The notes under the pieces are model-generated. The model ran no database searches. It saw only the letters and a program-made list of their open reading frames with translations, and was not told the origin of the DNA. Source: Saksenaea vasiformis B4078 (Eukaryota > Mucoromycota > Mucoromycetes > Mucorales > Saksenaeaceae). Taken from it: a stretch of DNA of 64,000 nt. Location of the stretch: contig JNDT01002287.1 of NCBI GenBank assembly GCA_000697055.1, positions 1 to 64,000 on the forward strand, written 5' to 3'. Made by a program: the position numbers and the translations under genes. Below, piece by piece: positions 1-11,475 of this stretch (the stretch's first letter is position 1; each line of letters begins with the position of its first letter).

Positions 1-620
1 TTTTTTTTTTTATTTGTTCTTTGGCTCTGTTCTCTTTAACATCCTCGGTAAGGATGTCAATATATATACATACACAATTATTCATGATTTTTTGTCTATC
101 GATAGCTTGCATGACCGCTGTCCCGAACCGTCCTGGCTGTGGTGTAGCTCCTTGTTCACCACAAGGTAAGCAAGTATTATCGCAGGCTGCCTTATCCAAC
201 TTCGACAACAGAACCTTGCCAGACGTTTGCATCGCTTCAAGTCCTCTGCACGGCGTAATTCTTAACACTGGCCGTCGTTGCCAGATTCCTCCCATGCTGG
301 CCCCACCGGACTCAGGTTCGGGCTTGGCCCAGGCTTTTTGGCCTGATTACCTTCGGGGTAAGTAAAAAGGCAATCAAATCATCTTCCATTTACTAACCGT
401 GAACAATTTTTTATGCTGCTCCAATAAATTATGCGCCCATCTGGAAACCGAGTTGATGTAAGTACAGTATTATTTTGTCGCCAATTTGTGGACTAATGAC
501 CGCATATTCAATTATTTCCTTAGCGCAAACTTGGTTCTTCATGGACGCATAGTTTATTTAGAGTAGCGTAAATAGTTGCTCAATAAACAGTAAAGTCGGT
601 ACAAACTGTACAAAGCATGG
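1..620 (+). repeat. Dispersed ~600-bp repeat, copy 1
   Basis: This stretch aligns, with divergence, to 52985-53600 in the same orientation and to about 38930-39290 in reverse. Shared landmarks in order are a T-rich run followed by TCTTCGGCTC-like sequence and TTTTAACAT; a segment around TGTCCCGAACCGTCCTGGCT; an ACTTCGGGG-TAAGTAAA-like segment; CATTTACTARCCGTGAA; a TTGTCGCCA block; GCGCAAACTTG; and a tail with CAATAAACAGTAA. No transposase is visible and the ORF through it has no recognisable domain, so it reads as a non-autonomous or fossil element. The left edge is cut by the window. Confidence 0.6.
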
Positions 621-779
621 TACTTACAATAAACCAGTCAAACAGTACATGTTACTGCGGTGAAACGGTGTAAAGCCAAAAAAAAGAAAAAAGAAAAAGG
701 AAGAACAGAAAAAAGGTGACTTTTACTGCGCGTCTACCAAAATCGCTTCTCATTGGCTGCACTAGAAATCGCACTGTTC

Positions 780-900
780 TGTATTACATGTGAGATAGCC
801 TTATTCTTGAATAGAGCTTGATTTTTATCCTGCAATTAAAGAATGACAAAGCGTTAAATTATCCTTGAATTAAAGGAACATCCTTGAATATGGTGCAAGC
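780..900 (+). repeat. AT-rich palindromic repeat, short copy
   Basis: The sequence from TTACATGTGAGATAG through CCTTGAATTAAAGGAACATCC matches the reverse complement of 17572-17790: the same order of TTACATGTGA, TTTGATTTTTATCCTGC, AATTAAAGAAT and ATCCTTGAATTAAAGG. The copy is shorter because the central block is missing. It belongs to the MITE-like family also described at 17572-17790. Confidence 0.6.
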
Positions 901-3341
901 ACTCGTGAATAGCCACAAATTTTGCAAAACTTTGGGCAAGATCTGGTCGAAGAGAATGACAATTTTCAAAAAAAAATAAACAGATACATATATAAAGAAG
1001 GTCTTTAAAAACAAAATCGTCCGCTCAGAATTTTTATAACTGTTGAATGGGGAAAGTAGACCAGGGTCAAAGTCAGAGGGTCCATAGCGTCAAGGATGGG
1101 GGATGTTACAGATGCTCCAAGCGAAAAGCCCATATACGGCAGTATATGTAACATACGCAGGTATAAAGCACCTTAGCATACAATGAATCAAATGAGTTTA
1201 GGCATCAGAGAGATATGGTCTACAGCTCAAGTCAGCTCAAGCCACCTATACAATGTCTTCCGTAACAATATCAAATTGATATAGATTCCACAAAGAGTGA
1301 GAAAAATAGCCAATCATGTATTGCCTGCAGAGCCAGATTTCATTCAGCAGAAGTGAGTGGTTAATAGCCTTTGATTTGAAAGATGCTGAATAACTATGCA
1401 ATGTCCAAGTAGCTTTCAGTATTTTAAGAAACACGCGTGATGAAGTGATAGCTACTGTCTGATAAGATAGAATTTTTCAAAAGATACTTTCATTTCATTT
1501 GTAAGAAGTCTTCTGAAAGAGACGACGCGTGATGTGCAAAATACACAGCATTCACTCAACAAACGTTTTGGAGAACTCGACTATCCTCCAATGAAATTGC
1601 CAAGAGAACTAGGTATAGCTTCTCAAGAAATTCATGAAGGTGTATTGCGTTATATGCAGACAAACTCACTGGACAAGAAGCGGAATAAATGCGAAGAGAG
1701 GTCCAAGGAAGGGCACGAATTTTGAAGGAGCCGGAAGGAACCATAATACGATCTCCATATATGGGAGCGGCATTTGAAAATAAAAAACTGTTACAATGAC
1801 TATTCAAGAGTTTCTTGCACCATAGCATATACAGGAATGCAATAATTTAGCAGTCCGCATTGGGTATCCGTAATACAGGATTTGGTAAATTTTTCAAAAT
1901 GCAGCATTTTCGACGAGGTACAGCCCGGCTTGTCTCTTGGGCGATCCCACCTGCAGGTACTCTGAGATTGTATACTAGGTATCCTAACGGTACCCAAACT
2001 AAGGGAGGAACCAGTATTCGAGCGTAATGTATATCTTTAGTTATATCACACAAGGGCACAGGTGTACAGAAAGTGTAAAAATCTATTGACTCAAAAGTTC
2101 CGTCGATATTTTATTTTACGGAATGAGTCACTCTGTATCATTCGATTTTCTCTTCTTGGCATGCCTTAATCTTGCGCTAAGTAGAGCTATCGGAGTGTCT
2201 GGTTTGCCTACTGTATTGTCTCCATTACCATCTCGACGACGTATGATTCCGATCAGCTGGCTGGACGCCTCCTGGGCTCTTAATGCCGAAAGTTGAAAAA
2301 AGCTAAGGGTGAAACTATCGGGGAACCACCGTAACCACTTTTTGGTATAGCTTCGCTACATAGATGTCACCTTGTAACTGTATCAAATACCTGTACCCTA
2401 CAGATCCTATATGAGCATGTAAAGTGAGATTCTACTGTCCTACAGCTTGTAATACAAGTTCATATAACGAAATATTACCGATCCAATCGACAGCCATAAG
2501 GGTCTTTGTGCCATCTATAGGGCATAGTTTACTGAGGATGGTGGTAGTAGTCCTTAGATTCTTGGATTACTGTCTTGTTGCCAGGTCATTGCTCACGTCA
2601 GCCTGTTTCCACTCGTTGGAGCACAGTTCAGTTCGCTTTCTTGCTGCCATCATATGCAACAATACATCAATTCTTCGGCCATAAGGTGCACCTCACCAGT
2701 TGTCTTACTTCGTTGTAGATATGCTTCCAAGTTTCCCGAATGAAGTTCACCTTTCTGATATCCCCTTAAGGAAAGCCGATCTGATGTATCGTGTTAGGAC
2801 ATCTGGCATATCATGATAGATGGAAATATATTTTTCATTGGATGACAGTGGGCGCTGCACCTCTCAATATGTCCGCGCTCGTCCAGTCCAAAAGAAAAAA
2901 GTAGTGAGAAGCCCCTGACATGGCGGTGCGGAAAAGGAAGAAGGTAAAAAAGAAAAGGAAAAAGGGGAAGGTCGTGGGTAGGTGAGACTATCATTACGCA
3001 ATAGTATCGTAATATATTCCAGGGCCGGTGACGTACAATGTTCCGAAATACATCTATTTCTCCATCCACAAGCATTGCTTTTTATTCAAACTCACATTAT
3101 ACAGTTAACATAAAAGCTGAAATTGTTAGAATGAAGGAAAAAGTACAGCTTGAATTATCATGGTATAAATATTGGTGACAACAACATAAACTGGGGAGGA
3201 TGCAATTCCATGGCCCATCGCATGGTTGTCAACTTTTCAAATAAATATGATCTTACAAATAATTGCGGCTGTTTGGTAACCTAAAACTTGCTCTTATCAG
3301 CGTAACAGAGGCTTCGTGATTTAATCATCATACTAAGATAT
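901..3341. other. Intergenic, no recognisable gene
   Basis: Open frames here are short, overlap on both strands and show no domain, splice pattern or codon preference that sets one apart. A 63-codon ORF at 1534-1725 (+) is the most protein-like stretch but has no recognised relatives. No tRNA- or rRNA-like structure was seen. Confidence 0.4.
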
Positions 3342-4980
3342 CTACGATCGTGGCCTTGGTATCTCGTAAAAATTTCTTATGCGGCGGGATTGGCGCTGCT
3401 TAATTCGTTCATATCTATATAGTAGCTTGGCGACATCCTATTTCCGTGAACCAATTCGTGCGGCTGTACCACGGGGTGGTTGCATCCCTTACCTTAGCTA
3501 TAATCAATAGGCAGCCAGCCAAGATATTTCGATGAAATGCGTCTGGAAAGTATTGTCGAACAAATTTGACATGGTTGAGGCAGCTTAAGAAAAAGCGTGT
3601 TAGGCTTATTTCATCGCATCACATGCTATATTTACCGCCCCACAAAGCTACTGATCGTTGGCCATAGAAGCGCTCCAATTACTGCAACACCAAAGTCAGA
3701 ATCTTCCCTATCATTACCCAGTATCCCGATATTTCCTTCTGCTCTTGATTGTCGTCGGGATGGGTCTTCGTTTCCTGTCATGCCAGATAGTAGAATATCT
3801 GGTGATGCAGGCGGTGGTGAATGTGCCAATGCCGCGAAATCACTCATTCGCTGGGAAGAGTTGCTGAGCAAAAGTTTCCGTGACAATTGCCTCTGTACCA
3901 CTGCGTACAGATTGTTGTATAATATTCTGCACATTTCATTCAGCATACGTTACAATTCCTGTTGAATTGAGTAACTCTACCTTATCCAAGGCAGTAGCCC
4001 CACAATCGCGGCAGGAGAGAGAGGCCACGAAAGCTGTAATGGATAAGCGGTACATCCTGTAACGCGAAGTAAAAGTACAGTTACGAGGGGTAAAATTCCA
4101 TTGGCCCAGCGAAGACGGGATGCTACCAGAGCTAGAGGAATTGCAGGCAAACCCACCCATGTACGCCAGGTCCATCTTGATGGATGACCGATCAAGCGCT
4201 CACCAGCCTCGTCACCAAATAAAACAAGGACAGTGTGGGCACCATAAGTAGTGGCAGTGATAAGGAGTGTGCAGCCAAGGCCGAGAATAGTCAGGTATGG
4301 CACGCCAGTATGTACAATGTTATCAAAGAAACTGAGCAAAGCCAAAGGGATATTGCGTGCTTCTGACAAGTGATACGGTGTGGCGCATTGAGGGCAATGA
4401 ACCTAGACACGATTCGTCTGTGATTAACAAACCAAACTGAGCGAAATAAGTCGAAGTTCTGCTTTGCCTTCTTCAAAGGTGTATCTCGCTGATTCTCGGT
4501 GATCCAGTCCAAGAGACATTGTGCATGCGCATTTAAGGAACATGGACAAGGTTTTACCCATTGTCCTTCAGAATCACCTTCCTCTCCAAAACAAATCCAG
4601 CATTGTCGTTCCTGACGATTATCCATTGAGACAGTCGGTGTTGAACATGCCGATGGACTAGCTACTGTTGGTTCAGATGTCGAACTCGATACGACAGAAA
4701 TAGGCATCTCGTCAGTGGAATTCAAAGACTTATGATAAGCATAATGGCCAGAAGCACCGACCAAGGAGGTGTTTGGACAACGAAAATGAGACATGGTAAA
4801 GTGAACCCCAACTGGAGGGAGATCCCCATTCATGTTAGCGCCACGTGAAAATGATAGCATTGGCGAAACTGAACGACTGGAAATGAAATTCCTGCATTGC
4901 GGCATTGTCCCGTTGTCGGTGAAAAGTCTCGTTGATTTTGACTGTTCAGTTACTATTCGCAACAATATAGAAAAATACAA
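3342..4980 (-). CDS. MARCH5-like RING-CH E3 ubiquitin ligase, membrane-bound
   Basis: The model is five exons (4980-4468, 4402-3981, 3926-3636, 3583-3493, 3425-3342), 1401 nt, 466 aa. The RING-CH domain is seen as CWICFGEEGD, WVKPCPCS, H..CLLDW and, after the first intron, VHCPQC. Hydrophobic segments follow, including TYGAHTVLVLFG and GLPAIPLALV, which resemble the membrane part of animal MARCH5/MITOL, an outer-mitochondrial-membrane ligase that ubiquitinates proteins controlling mitochondrial shape. Mitochondrial location here is inferred from that resemblance. The first intron (4403-4467) uses a GC donor; without it the second half of the RING is lost. The first in-frame Met at 4980 was used; a later Met is possible because the first ~130 residues are low in structure. 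The tail is basic and charged. Confidence 0.8.
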
Positions 4981-6029
4981 AACCTCTGCTTACATCCCAA
5001 CGGCAAAACTACAGCAGCTTAAATCCGCGATGGTAGGAGGATGAGATTCCCATGGGTCAATGGGAACTTCGCTGTAGCAGTAACAGCTTGCGGATATGAC
5101 ACATCTATATCCAATGCTACATATTATACAGCCAAGCAGATAGCAACACCTCACTAGCAAACTGGCCATGGCAGTGCCGCAGAGCGACAGGTCAGCCGGT
5201 ATCTGGTCTAAATGTAATGAAGTGACAGGTGCTGCGTCAAGCGTTAATGTACCTGTCTCACATCTGACGCAACTATTAGCGAGCAGCATATCAAATTAGT
5301 CAACGGCGCTTACCAGAGACGTCTTCTCACCGATGTATGAATACGTATAATCACCCTGTTCAACCACACTTTTTTCTCTAAGAACAAAGATGATGGATCC
5401 AAGACGGTCCACCGACGTAACGCGATTTATATACCAAGATACGTGATCCAAAGTGTACTATGCTTGTGGTCGCGGTAGATTGTTGACCTTATCTTATGGA
5501 GCTGGATCTGAAACAGCGATATCTTCTCACTAGGAATGCAAAGCGAACAGCTGGCAAAATTAACTTGTTTTTCAGACACTTCATATCCAACTATCCACAG
5601 AGAAGAAACATGAAGCAGCATGTATGAAAGCTCAAACATCAGTGGTTTCTGTTGGCGTGGATAATACTTTCCTTCCCGCGGTTCACGACGACATGCGGAC
5701 GGCCGACTTCCTAAAAAGGCTAGGCGTGTCAGATGAATGTCACCTTCCGAACTTTTTTTTTGGGGGGGCATAAAAAGCTCGCGATTGATATAGGTGATAA
5801 CAATCGTAAACCTATAAGACAACTAAGGACATTACTAGCATGCAAAAAATCACGTCATACGTCTTTTAGTTCTAGCGGCGTAACAAGTCGATATGGTCAG
5901 ACAAAGAGTCTGAGTATCTATATTAAGCGGGACATCGCTGTTATTGAACAGCCAATGAACTGATAACGATTAAAGCGGATTAGAAATAAAAAAGCCCAGA
6001 GCCATAGTTACATTTTCTTTTCTTTTCCC
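4981..6029. other. Intergenic region between divergent MARCH5-like and AKR genes
   Basis: This interval holds the shared upstream region of the leftward MARCH5-like gene and the rightward aldo-keto reductase. ORFs at 4990-5289 (-) and 5427-5822 (-) have no recognisable domain, and the second contains a T/G homopolymer run (5750-5768) in the opposite strand. The pyrimidine-rich run just before 6030 is a plausible AKR promoter/leader feature. Confidence 0.35.
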
Positions 6030-7131
6030 ATGACTGACGTTCCCAAGATTAAAGTAAGATAAAGGTTGTTAATGATAACAAACTCAGTATATTTGTCTCA
6101 AGCTAAATAGCGGGTACTGCTTGCCCTCTATCGGATACGGCACATTTGGTGGCCACGACGCTCCTGAGCAGGTGTATAAAGCATGTCGCGTCGCTCTCAA
6201 GGAAGGATACCGTCATTTCGATACAGCCTACCTTTGTACGTGGTCCTGTCACGTACCATCAGCCTGACTTACTTGTTTTAACTAGATAAAACGGAAGAAG
6301 CACTTGGTAAATCTATCAAGGAAAGCAATGTCCCGCGCGATGAATTATTCATCACAACAAAGCTGTGGCAGACGTTTCACAAGCCTGAACACGTTCGACC
6401 AGCTTGCCAACGGTCGTTAGATCTACTAGGCCTTGACTATCTCGACCAGTATATGATCCACTGGCCAATGGCTTGGGAATTTCATAGTTTCGAGTTCTAT
6501 GACTTAAAAGTGCGGGATGAGAACAACGACATTAAATGCATCGATGTTCCCATCATTGATACATGGAGAGCCATGGAACAGCTTGTGAAAGACGGGCTTG
6601 TACGCTCTATTGGTGTATCGAACTTCACAATTGAGATGCTCGAAAAATTACTTGCCGAATGTGAGATTCCTCCGGCGGTCAATCAAGTCGAGATCCACCC
6701 GAACATGCCGCAAGAGGAACTATTAGCTTATTGCAAGAGCAAAGGTATTGCCTTGACGGCTTATTCACCACTTGGAAATCCCGGTTACTCTCAAGGCGGT
6801 GTGATCAAGCCGCTGGAAGAACCTGTGGTACTGGAGATCGCAAAGAAATATAACAAGACCCCCGTACAAGTGTTGTTGAACTGGGGTGTCAATCGCGGCT
6901 ACAGTGGTAAGATGGAAAGAGAATCTTGATTCTTTTTTGAAACCTTACTTATCGCGCATAGTGATTCCGAAATCGGTGACACCCGAGCGTATCAAGGCCA
7001 ATCTGGAATATTTCAAGATGGATCCTGCAGATGTTGCAGCAATTACAGAATTAGGCCGTAAACGGACAGTGAGGACATGTGACCCCGTGGTAATGTTCGG
7101 GCCATCTAACGATATATTCAACGAGCATTAA
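6030..7131 (+). CDS. NADPH-dependent aldo-keto reductase, copy 1
   Basis: Four exons (6030-6053, 6103-6235, 6286-6906, 6962-7131) give 948 nt, 315 aa, normal for the AKR superfamily. Start: MTDVPKIK spliced to LNSGYCLPSIGYGTFGG, the usual AKR N-terminus. Catalytic residues fit: Asp and Tyr in DTAYLY, Lys in TTKLWQT, His in MIHWPMAW. NADPH-binding IPKSVTPERIKAN lies near the end. The enzyme should reduce aldehydes or sugars in the cytosol; the exact substrate is unknown. The third intron (6907-6961) joins RGYS to VIPKS as in other AKRs; reading through it would look like a frameshift but is not one. The gene is about 90% identical in protein to copy 2 at 23859-24965, in the same orientation. 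Confidence 0.88.
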
Positions 7132-7497
7132 AAGACAAATGACACCATAAGTCTAATGCATAAAAAAGTGTAATTTTGGAAATAGACAACCACAACCTCT
7201 TCGTCAGATCTGATCGTCTAAAAGCATCATCGATTGTACTGTTTGTTGAACAGATTTTAAATAAATTCAATGTCCTAGTCAATTTTGCTCTAAGGAAGGA
7301 ATCGAGTATGCGATCATTAGTAACAAACTGAGAGCGAAGTGATAATGCATCATAAATATTTCAAACTCCACCCAACATCGCCTCACATCCGTTCCGGCTC
7401 GCATTGCCGGACAGTGATATCGCATATGATGGCCATGTAGTCGCAGGAAAAAACGTAAGCTCGTGTTAAATCCAGAAAGATCTTTTTCTTTTACCTG
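7132..7497. other. Intergenic, nothing recognised
   Basis: AT-rich spacer between the reductase and the next coding block. The antisense ORF at 7279-7602 overlaps the start of the next gene and is not supported. Confidence 0.4.
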
Positions 7498-9721
7498 ATG
7501 GACTACTTCAGAAGAAATGCCGCCACTGAATGGGAGCCACAAAAGATTTACGAACGCTACTGTGAAATCTATCCAGAAAAAGATCGAAGCCAGGTCCTTC
7601 AAGCAATAAAGAAAGATCTTGAATTGCTGTCGCTGGAGAACTCACTGATCGGAAAAGCCGCAGCGATGATGGTAACAGACTGGAGAAAGATTTCGGTAAC
7701 AAATAGGATATCATGGAGAATGTTGGCTCACGCCGTGCGTATGCAAATACAGCCGGAGTTCATTTCGAGGACAGATTTACGCGTTGGGAATCCCCCCAAG
7801 CCAAATATTGTGATCAATAACGTGCAAGTGGTCCAGAATCTCGTAGAAATATTATTTACCCTGACTATTTGTTTTTCTGGGATATTTAGTGAAAAGGGCC
7901 TTAGAATCGATCGCAGCAACTTTGGAGACATCAAGTGCATTCTAGGAGATAAGGAAGGTCACAACGTGAATCATTCTGAAAACGCGGTGAGAATTGCTAA
8001 TATTAGGTTGCTCCTAACACAAATACTAACTGATCCTGAAAGTCGAGGGGCAACAAGCATGAAAATGAAGAGGAGATGGTATTTTCCGTGAAGGTAGTCT
8101 GTTTTACATAAATGTGTGGTTACTAAAGTATTGCAGAGACCAAAAGTGCATGAAGAACATGATACTCCGTCTACTTCCACGTTCGAGGTAGGACTGCGGC
8201 TATAATGCTTTTAATCTACATGGTACCAATTGTTATATATTTGTTTCGCAAACAAATGGTATATCTGAAGTCGCTTTACGTTGGTTCGCCGCTCATCTGT
8301 GCAACACCGAGCGATTTGGAACTGGAAGAGCAGATCGAAAGCGTGTGGCAACAATGGAGCGACTTCATGGAGGCATCAAAAACAAATGAAGAGCTCAACA
8401 AGTACAGGTACTGAAGCAAAGTACATGTGTGTATATATTAATATCATAAATCCTAAAAGTCCAGAAAAAGCGGGTGTGATTCAGTGCGGCAATGGCGTCC
8501 ATCATAGGGACAGTTTACCATCAAATCTTTTCGATCAGCTGCAACAAAGGCTTCGTCGAGAAGGACAAGAGCGACGAAACAAAGATGCGCTCTGCAATTT
8601 GAAAGAGTATATTAACGGTGTGTTAGATGCAGTAAGTCTTTGAGTCGGTGCAGTTTTAGTGTCAATGCACCAACGAAATTTTACGTAGGATGTCTTGAAC
8701 ACGATGAAGGATACTGTCAACGCATCACCGAATGGCGAAGACGCACTGGCGCAATTTGTGCAGGACATATTCCGCATTTTGTATGAACGTTATTGTTACA
8801 TATTACAAATATTAACTTCTCATTTTTCTTTAGCAGCGATTCGGTATATGAAGCTGGAAATCCGTCGCTGAATCATACAGAAGTTACCCTGAATTTCTAC
8901 CTTGTCTGGCCCGCAATTAGAGCTTGCACGAGATACATCGCACGCATAACGCATGAGAGGCCTTCTTTTTATCCCGGAGAGGAGAAGCTCACAGCGATCT
9001 CAAGTCAGCTCGCTAAGAGCGAGGCACGCCGAACTGAGCTGTACAATGCTGACGGTGTCATCAGGCTTAAGAACGCCTATGACCTTGAGGTGGTACTCCT
9101 TGAGACCTCTAACGGTCTGGGTAAAGCGGATAGGGCAAAGGTAGCTTTTGATCATATCAAAGGCATGTATGGATCTCTAGCGATGCTGAAAGAAATAGCC
9201 GATTGCTTTCCCTACGGTGATTACGACACGTTTAGCGGAGTACACGTACATTTTCTACATGTACACGGTAAGTTTATGGGAAGACAGCTTTCAGGTAGTG
9301 ACATTGATATTGCTCGAAGGAACGGCAATTCGGCACTGGACCCTAACATCGCCAAAACCAGGTCTATACCTACTTAACAAACAAGCGCGTGTAGAGATTC
9401 CACAGACCTTTGATAGAAAAGCCGACGATCTGTTGCTCTTCGTAAACTTCTTTTTAAATTTCTGTGTAAGTTATATATCTTCATACTGAATACATGAAGT
9501 TGATATTGCTAGCAGCGCATGCTTGAAGAGAGTGGTTTATCCATCGAACGGTTGCGGCGAACTCACCAAGAACGAGCAAGAGAGTATCGATTTTCCTCAA
9601 AACCCCCATATCTCCTCAGCATGGTCGTAAATCCTACCATCGTAAAACTCGCAGAAAAACAGCATGGTCCCCATCTAAAGCATGAAGCCCCAAATAGTTC
9701 GCCAGGAATTTGCTGGGATTG
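7498..9721 (+). CDS. Multi-exon hypothetical protein of an expanded fungal family
   Basis: Coding pieces with clear splice borders run through this block. The start is MDYFRRNAATEWEPQ at 7498. A small exon RPKVHEEHDTPS lies near 8136-8187. Then come exons around DLELEEQIESVWQQW (8310-8408), NLFDQLQQRL to INGVLDA (8460-8632, donor GTAAGT), and DVLNTMKDTVNASPNGED (8689-8779). The largest exon (about 8834-9267) contains YNADGVIRLKNAYDLEV and VLLETSNGLGKADRAK. Later pieces include GLYLLNKQARVEIP and SIERLRRTHQERAREY, ending at 9721. The NADG...LLET pattern recalls a family common in Mucoromycota genomes but of unknown function; that link is from memory, not a search. A diverged copy follows at 11476-13638. 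Exact exon ends in 7700-8310 are unresolved and damage cannot be excluded. Confidence 0.5.
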
Positions 9722-9898
9722 AGTATTTCCCAGTGTCCGACGTACGAATATTGACTTTTTGGGCAGACCAAATAAAAAACAGGCTTGCGTTGGGTTAGAA
9801 GTGACGGTGTGAATTGGTCACATGTTTAATTAAAACATTCCTCAGGTGGGCGGACATCCTCCATGTACTGCGTTTCATGCTGTTATTGTTTTCCTTCC

Positions 9899-10050
9899 TA
9901 ATCAAAGCTGGGTTTACAAGTCGATGTAAGTCCCGCAAACGGGATCATCAGGTATGTGCATCCGATGTTAATAATTACCCACTGACCTTACCAGATTTTC
10001 CAAGCGCGACGCCGACCGTATGCCTTGTCGTCAAACATCCTTTCCATAAT
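9899..10050. repeat. 152-bp direct repeat, copy 1
   Basis: Identical base for base to 10496-10647, 597 bp downstream. It begins TAATCAAAGCTGGG and ends CTTTCCATAAT. Similarity continues, with a ~29-bp difference, through a block containing TACTCTTCTGGTTGGCTAG. The origin is unknown; no inverted termini were seen. Confidence 0.85.
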
Positions 10051-10495
10051 CCTATTGCGCTTAAGAGGTAACTGTATTGAGGGTAGACTGATACTCTTCT
10101 GGTTGGCTAGAACGCGCTCTGCATATGTGGTTCTGTATATCACCCTTGGCGATCAAACTGACTCGATCGTGTCGAACCCTGCGGTCTGTGGAGGGTGTGA
10201 ATGTATCTGCGCGATACTTCAGTCTGTCAGCTAGGCAGCTTCCTTGGTTGATGACATTCAACTGGACATTCAGGCTAGTCTGTGGTCGATACAATGGTTA
10301 AGCAGTCAATGCTCTCGCCTCGTGGACTCGGAAAGGAGCTTCCTGACTGCGGGTCATGGTACATCTGTCAACAAGACAGCTTTTCTGATTACAGAGCCTG
10401 TTGCAGAACGATGTTCCAAGCGAATCGCGAGCATCGGTCTCCCTCATCTATTGTACTTGATGCCGCCTTATTTGACTCTTTTTTTTTTTTTTTTG
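10051..10495. other. Spacer between the two direct repeats
   Basis: No convincing gene. It ends in a 16-base T run (10480-10495) directly before the second repeat copy, which might be a retro-inserted poly(T/A) edge or simple slippage. Confidence 0.4.
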
Positions 10496-10647
10496 TAATC
10501 AAAGCTGGGTTTACAAGTCGATGTAAGTCCCGCAAACGGGATCATCAGGTATGTGCATCCGATGTTAATAATTACCCACTGACCTTACCAGATTTTCCAA
10601 GCGCGACGCCGACCGTATGCCTTGTCGTCAAACATCCTTTCCATAAT
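10496..10647. repeat. 152-bp direct repeat, copy 2
   Basis: Identical to 9899-10050. Preceded by a T homopolymer and followed by a diverged continuation up to about 10710. Just beyond, 10770-10820 carries clustered CCGAACC/CCGTACCG words typical of MITE-type ends. Confidence 0.85.
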
Positions 10648-11475
10648 TTTATTGATGGTGGGCTGATACTCTTCTGGTTGGCTAGGACCCGCTCTGCAAT
10701 GTGGTTCTGTACCGACTTGTTACCATACTGACATTTATACCGACTTTAAAAAAACTGTCAGTAATCGAGCTATTACTGTAAACCGCACGGAACCATGCCG
10801 AACCATACCGACCCGTACCGTTGGCGTTATCGATCATCGAGGGGCCTCTACAATATTGATGGCGTCCTAATCTCGAATAGTGATCTTGGATTTCTTTTGC
10901 TGGTTAGAATGTGCACGGCTTTCAAGATACCATATAGTCGCGTGAGATATCCAGCAAACAACTCCTACATCTAAAATCAGGCTAATCTTATATCCTCCTT
11001 GACAAATGAATTTTATTCAACAAAAAAAAATACTAGAAAATAGAGCAAAGAAAGAAGGGGCAGAGAGGTGTTATTCTCCCTTTAGTTACTTGAGCAGTTC
11101 ACAAGAAAAATGTAGAAAGGAATCTTTCGGATCCCTTGGTCCTTCCATATCAGGGCGGTGCTCATGTCCTTGCTTGCGGGATCCTAATATTGCCCGGATA
11201 CCGCATCTCAGGAAAGCAATATCGATTTCCGGTGGTCCGAGAAATGGGTCGGATCACCCAAGAGTCCCTAAGGCCGTGCAACCTATGGTCCCTTAAAGAA
11301 AACGCAAATATTTCGGCTTTGAAGCTATTCGAAAATGAAAACAACTGTCTGTCACGGGCGGCGCAAAGTCATTCTCAAAAAAATAGTAGTTCACTTCGGC
11401 TGTCCGAAGGAAATCCCGAAGGATATTTCCTTGCCCATAGTGATAGTTTTATATCTCCCAATGCATAGATTTTAG
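10648..11475. other. Intergenic with transposon debris
   Basis: Contains the continuation of the direct repeat, CCGAACC-type repeated words near 10790, and a relic Fanzor-transposon end at 11355-11386 (listed separately). No coding sequence is recognised. Confidence 0.4.
11355..11386 (+). repeat. Relic terminal inverted repeat of the Fanzor/IS630-type element
   Basis: The reverse complement reads CTATTTTTTTGAGAATGACT followed by TTGCGCCGCCC, close to the ends of the 30252-34904 element (CTGTTTTTTGAAAATGAG... and TAGTTTTTTGTACGTGAC..., both then TTTGCGCCGC). A TA dinucleotide (11387-11388) sits at the outer edge. No matching opposite end was found, so this is a solo or decayed end. Confidence 0.6.

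Noticed and set aside
21..365. 114-codon ORF at the window start
   Set aside because: Begins with TTG, has no domain and lies in the dispersed repeat whose other copies are not open.
6907..6961. Apparent frameshift in aldo-keto reductase copy 1
   Set aside because: The 55-nt GTAAG...CATAG segment is an intron; removing it restores the family-typical RGYSVIPKS join, and copy 2 has an intron at the same place.
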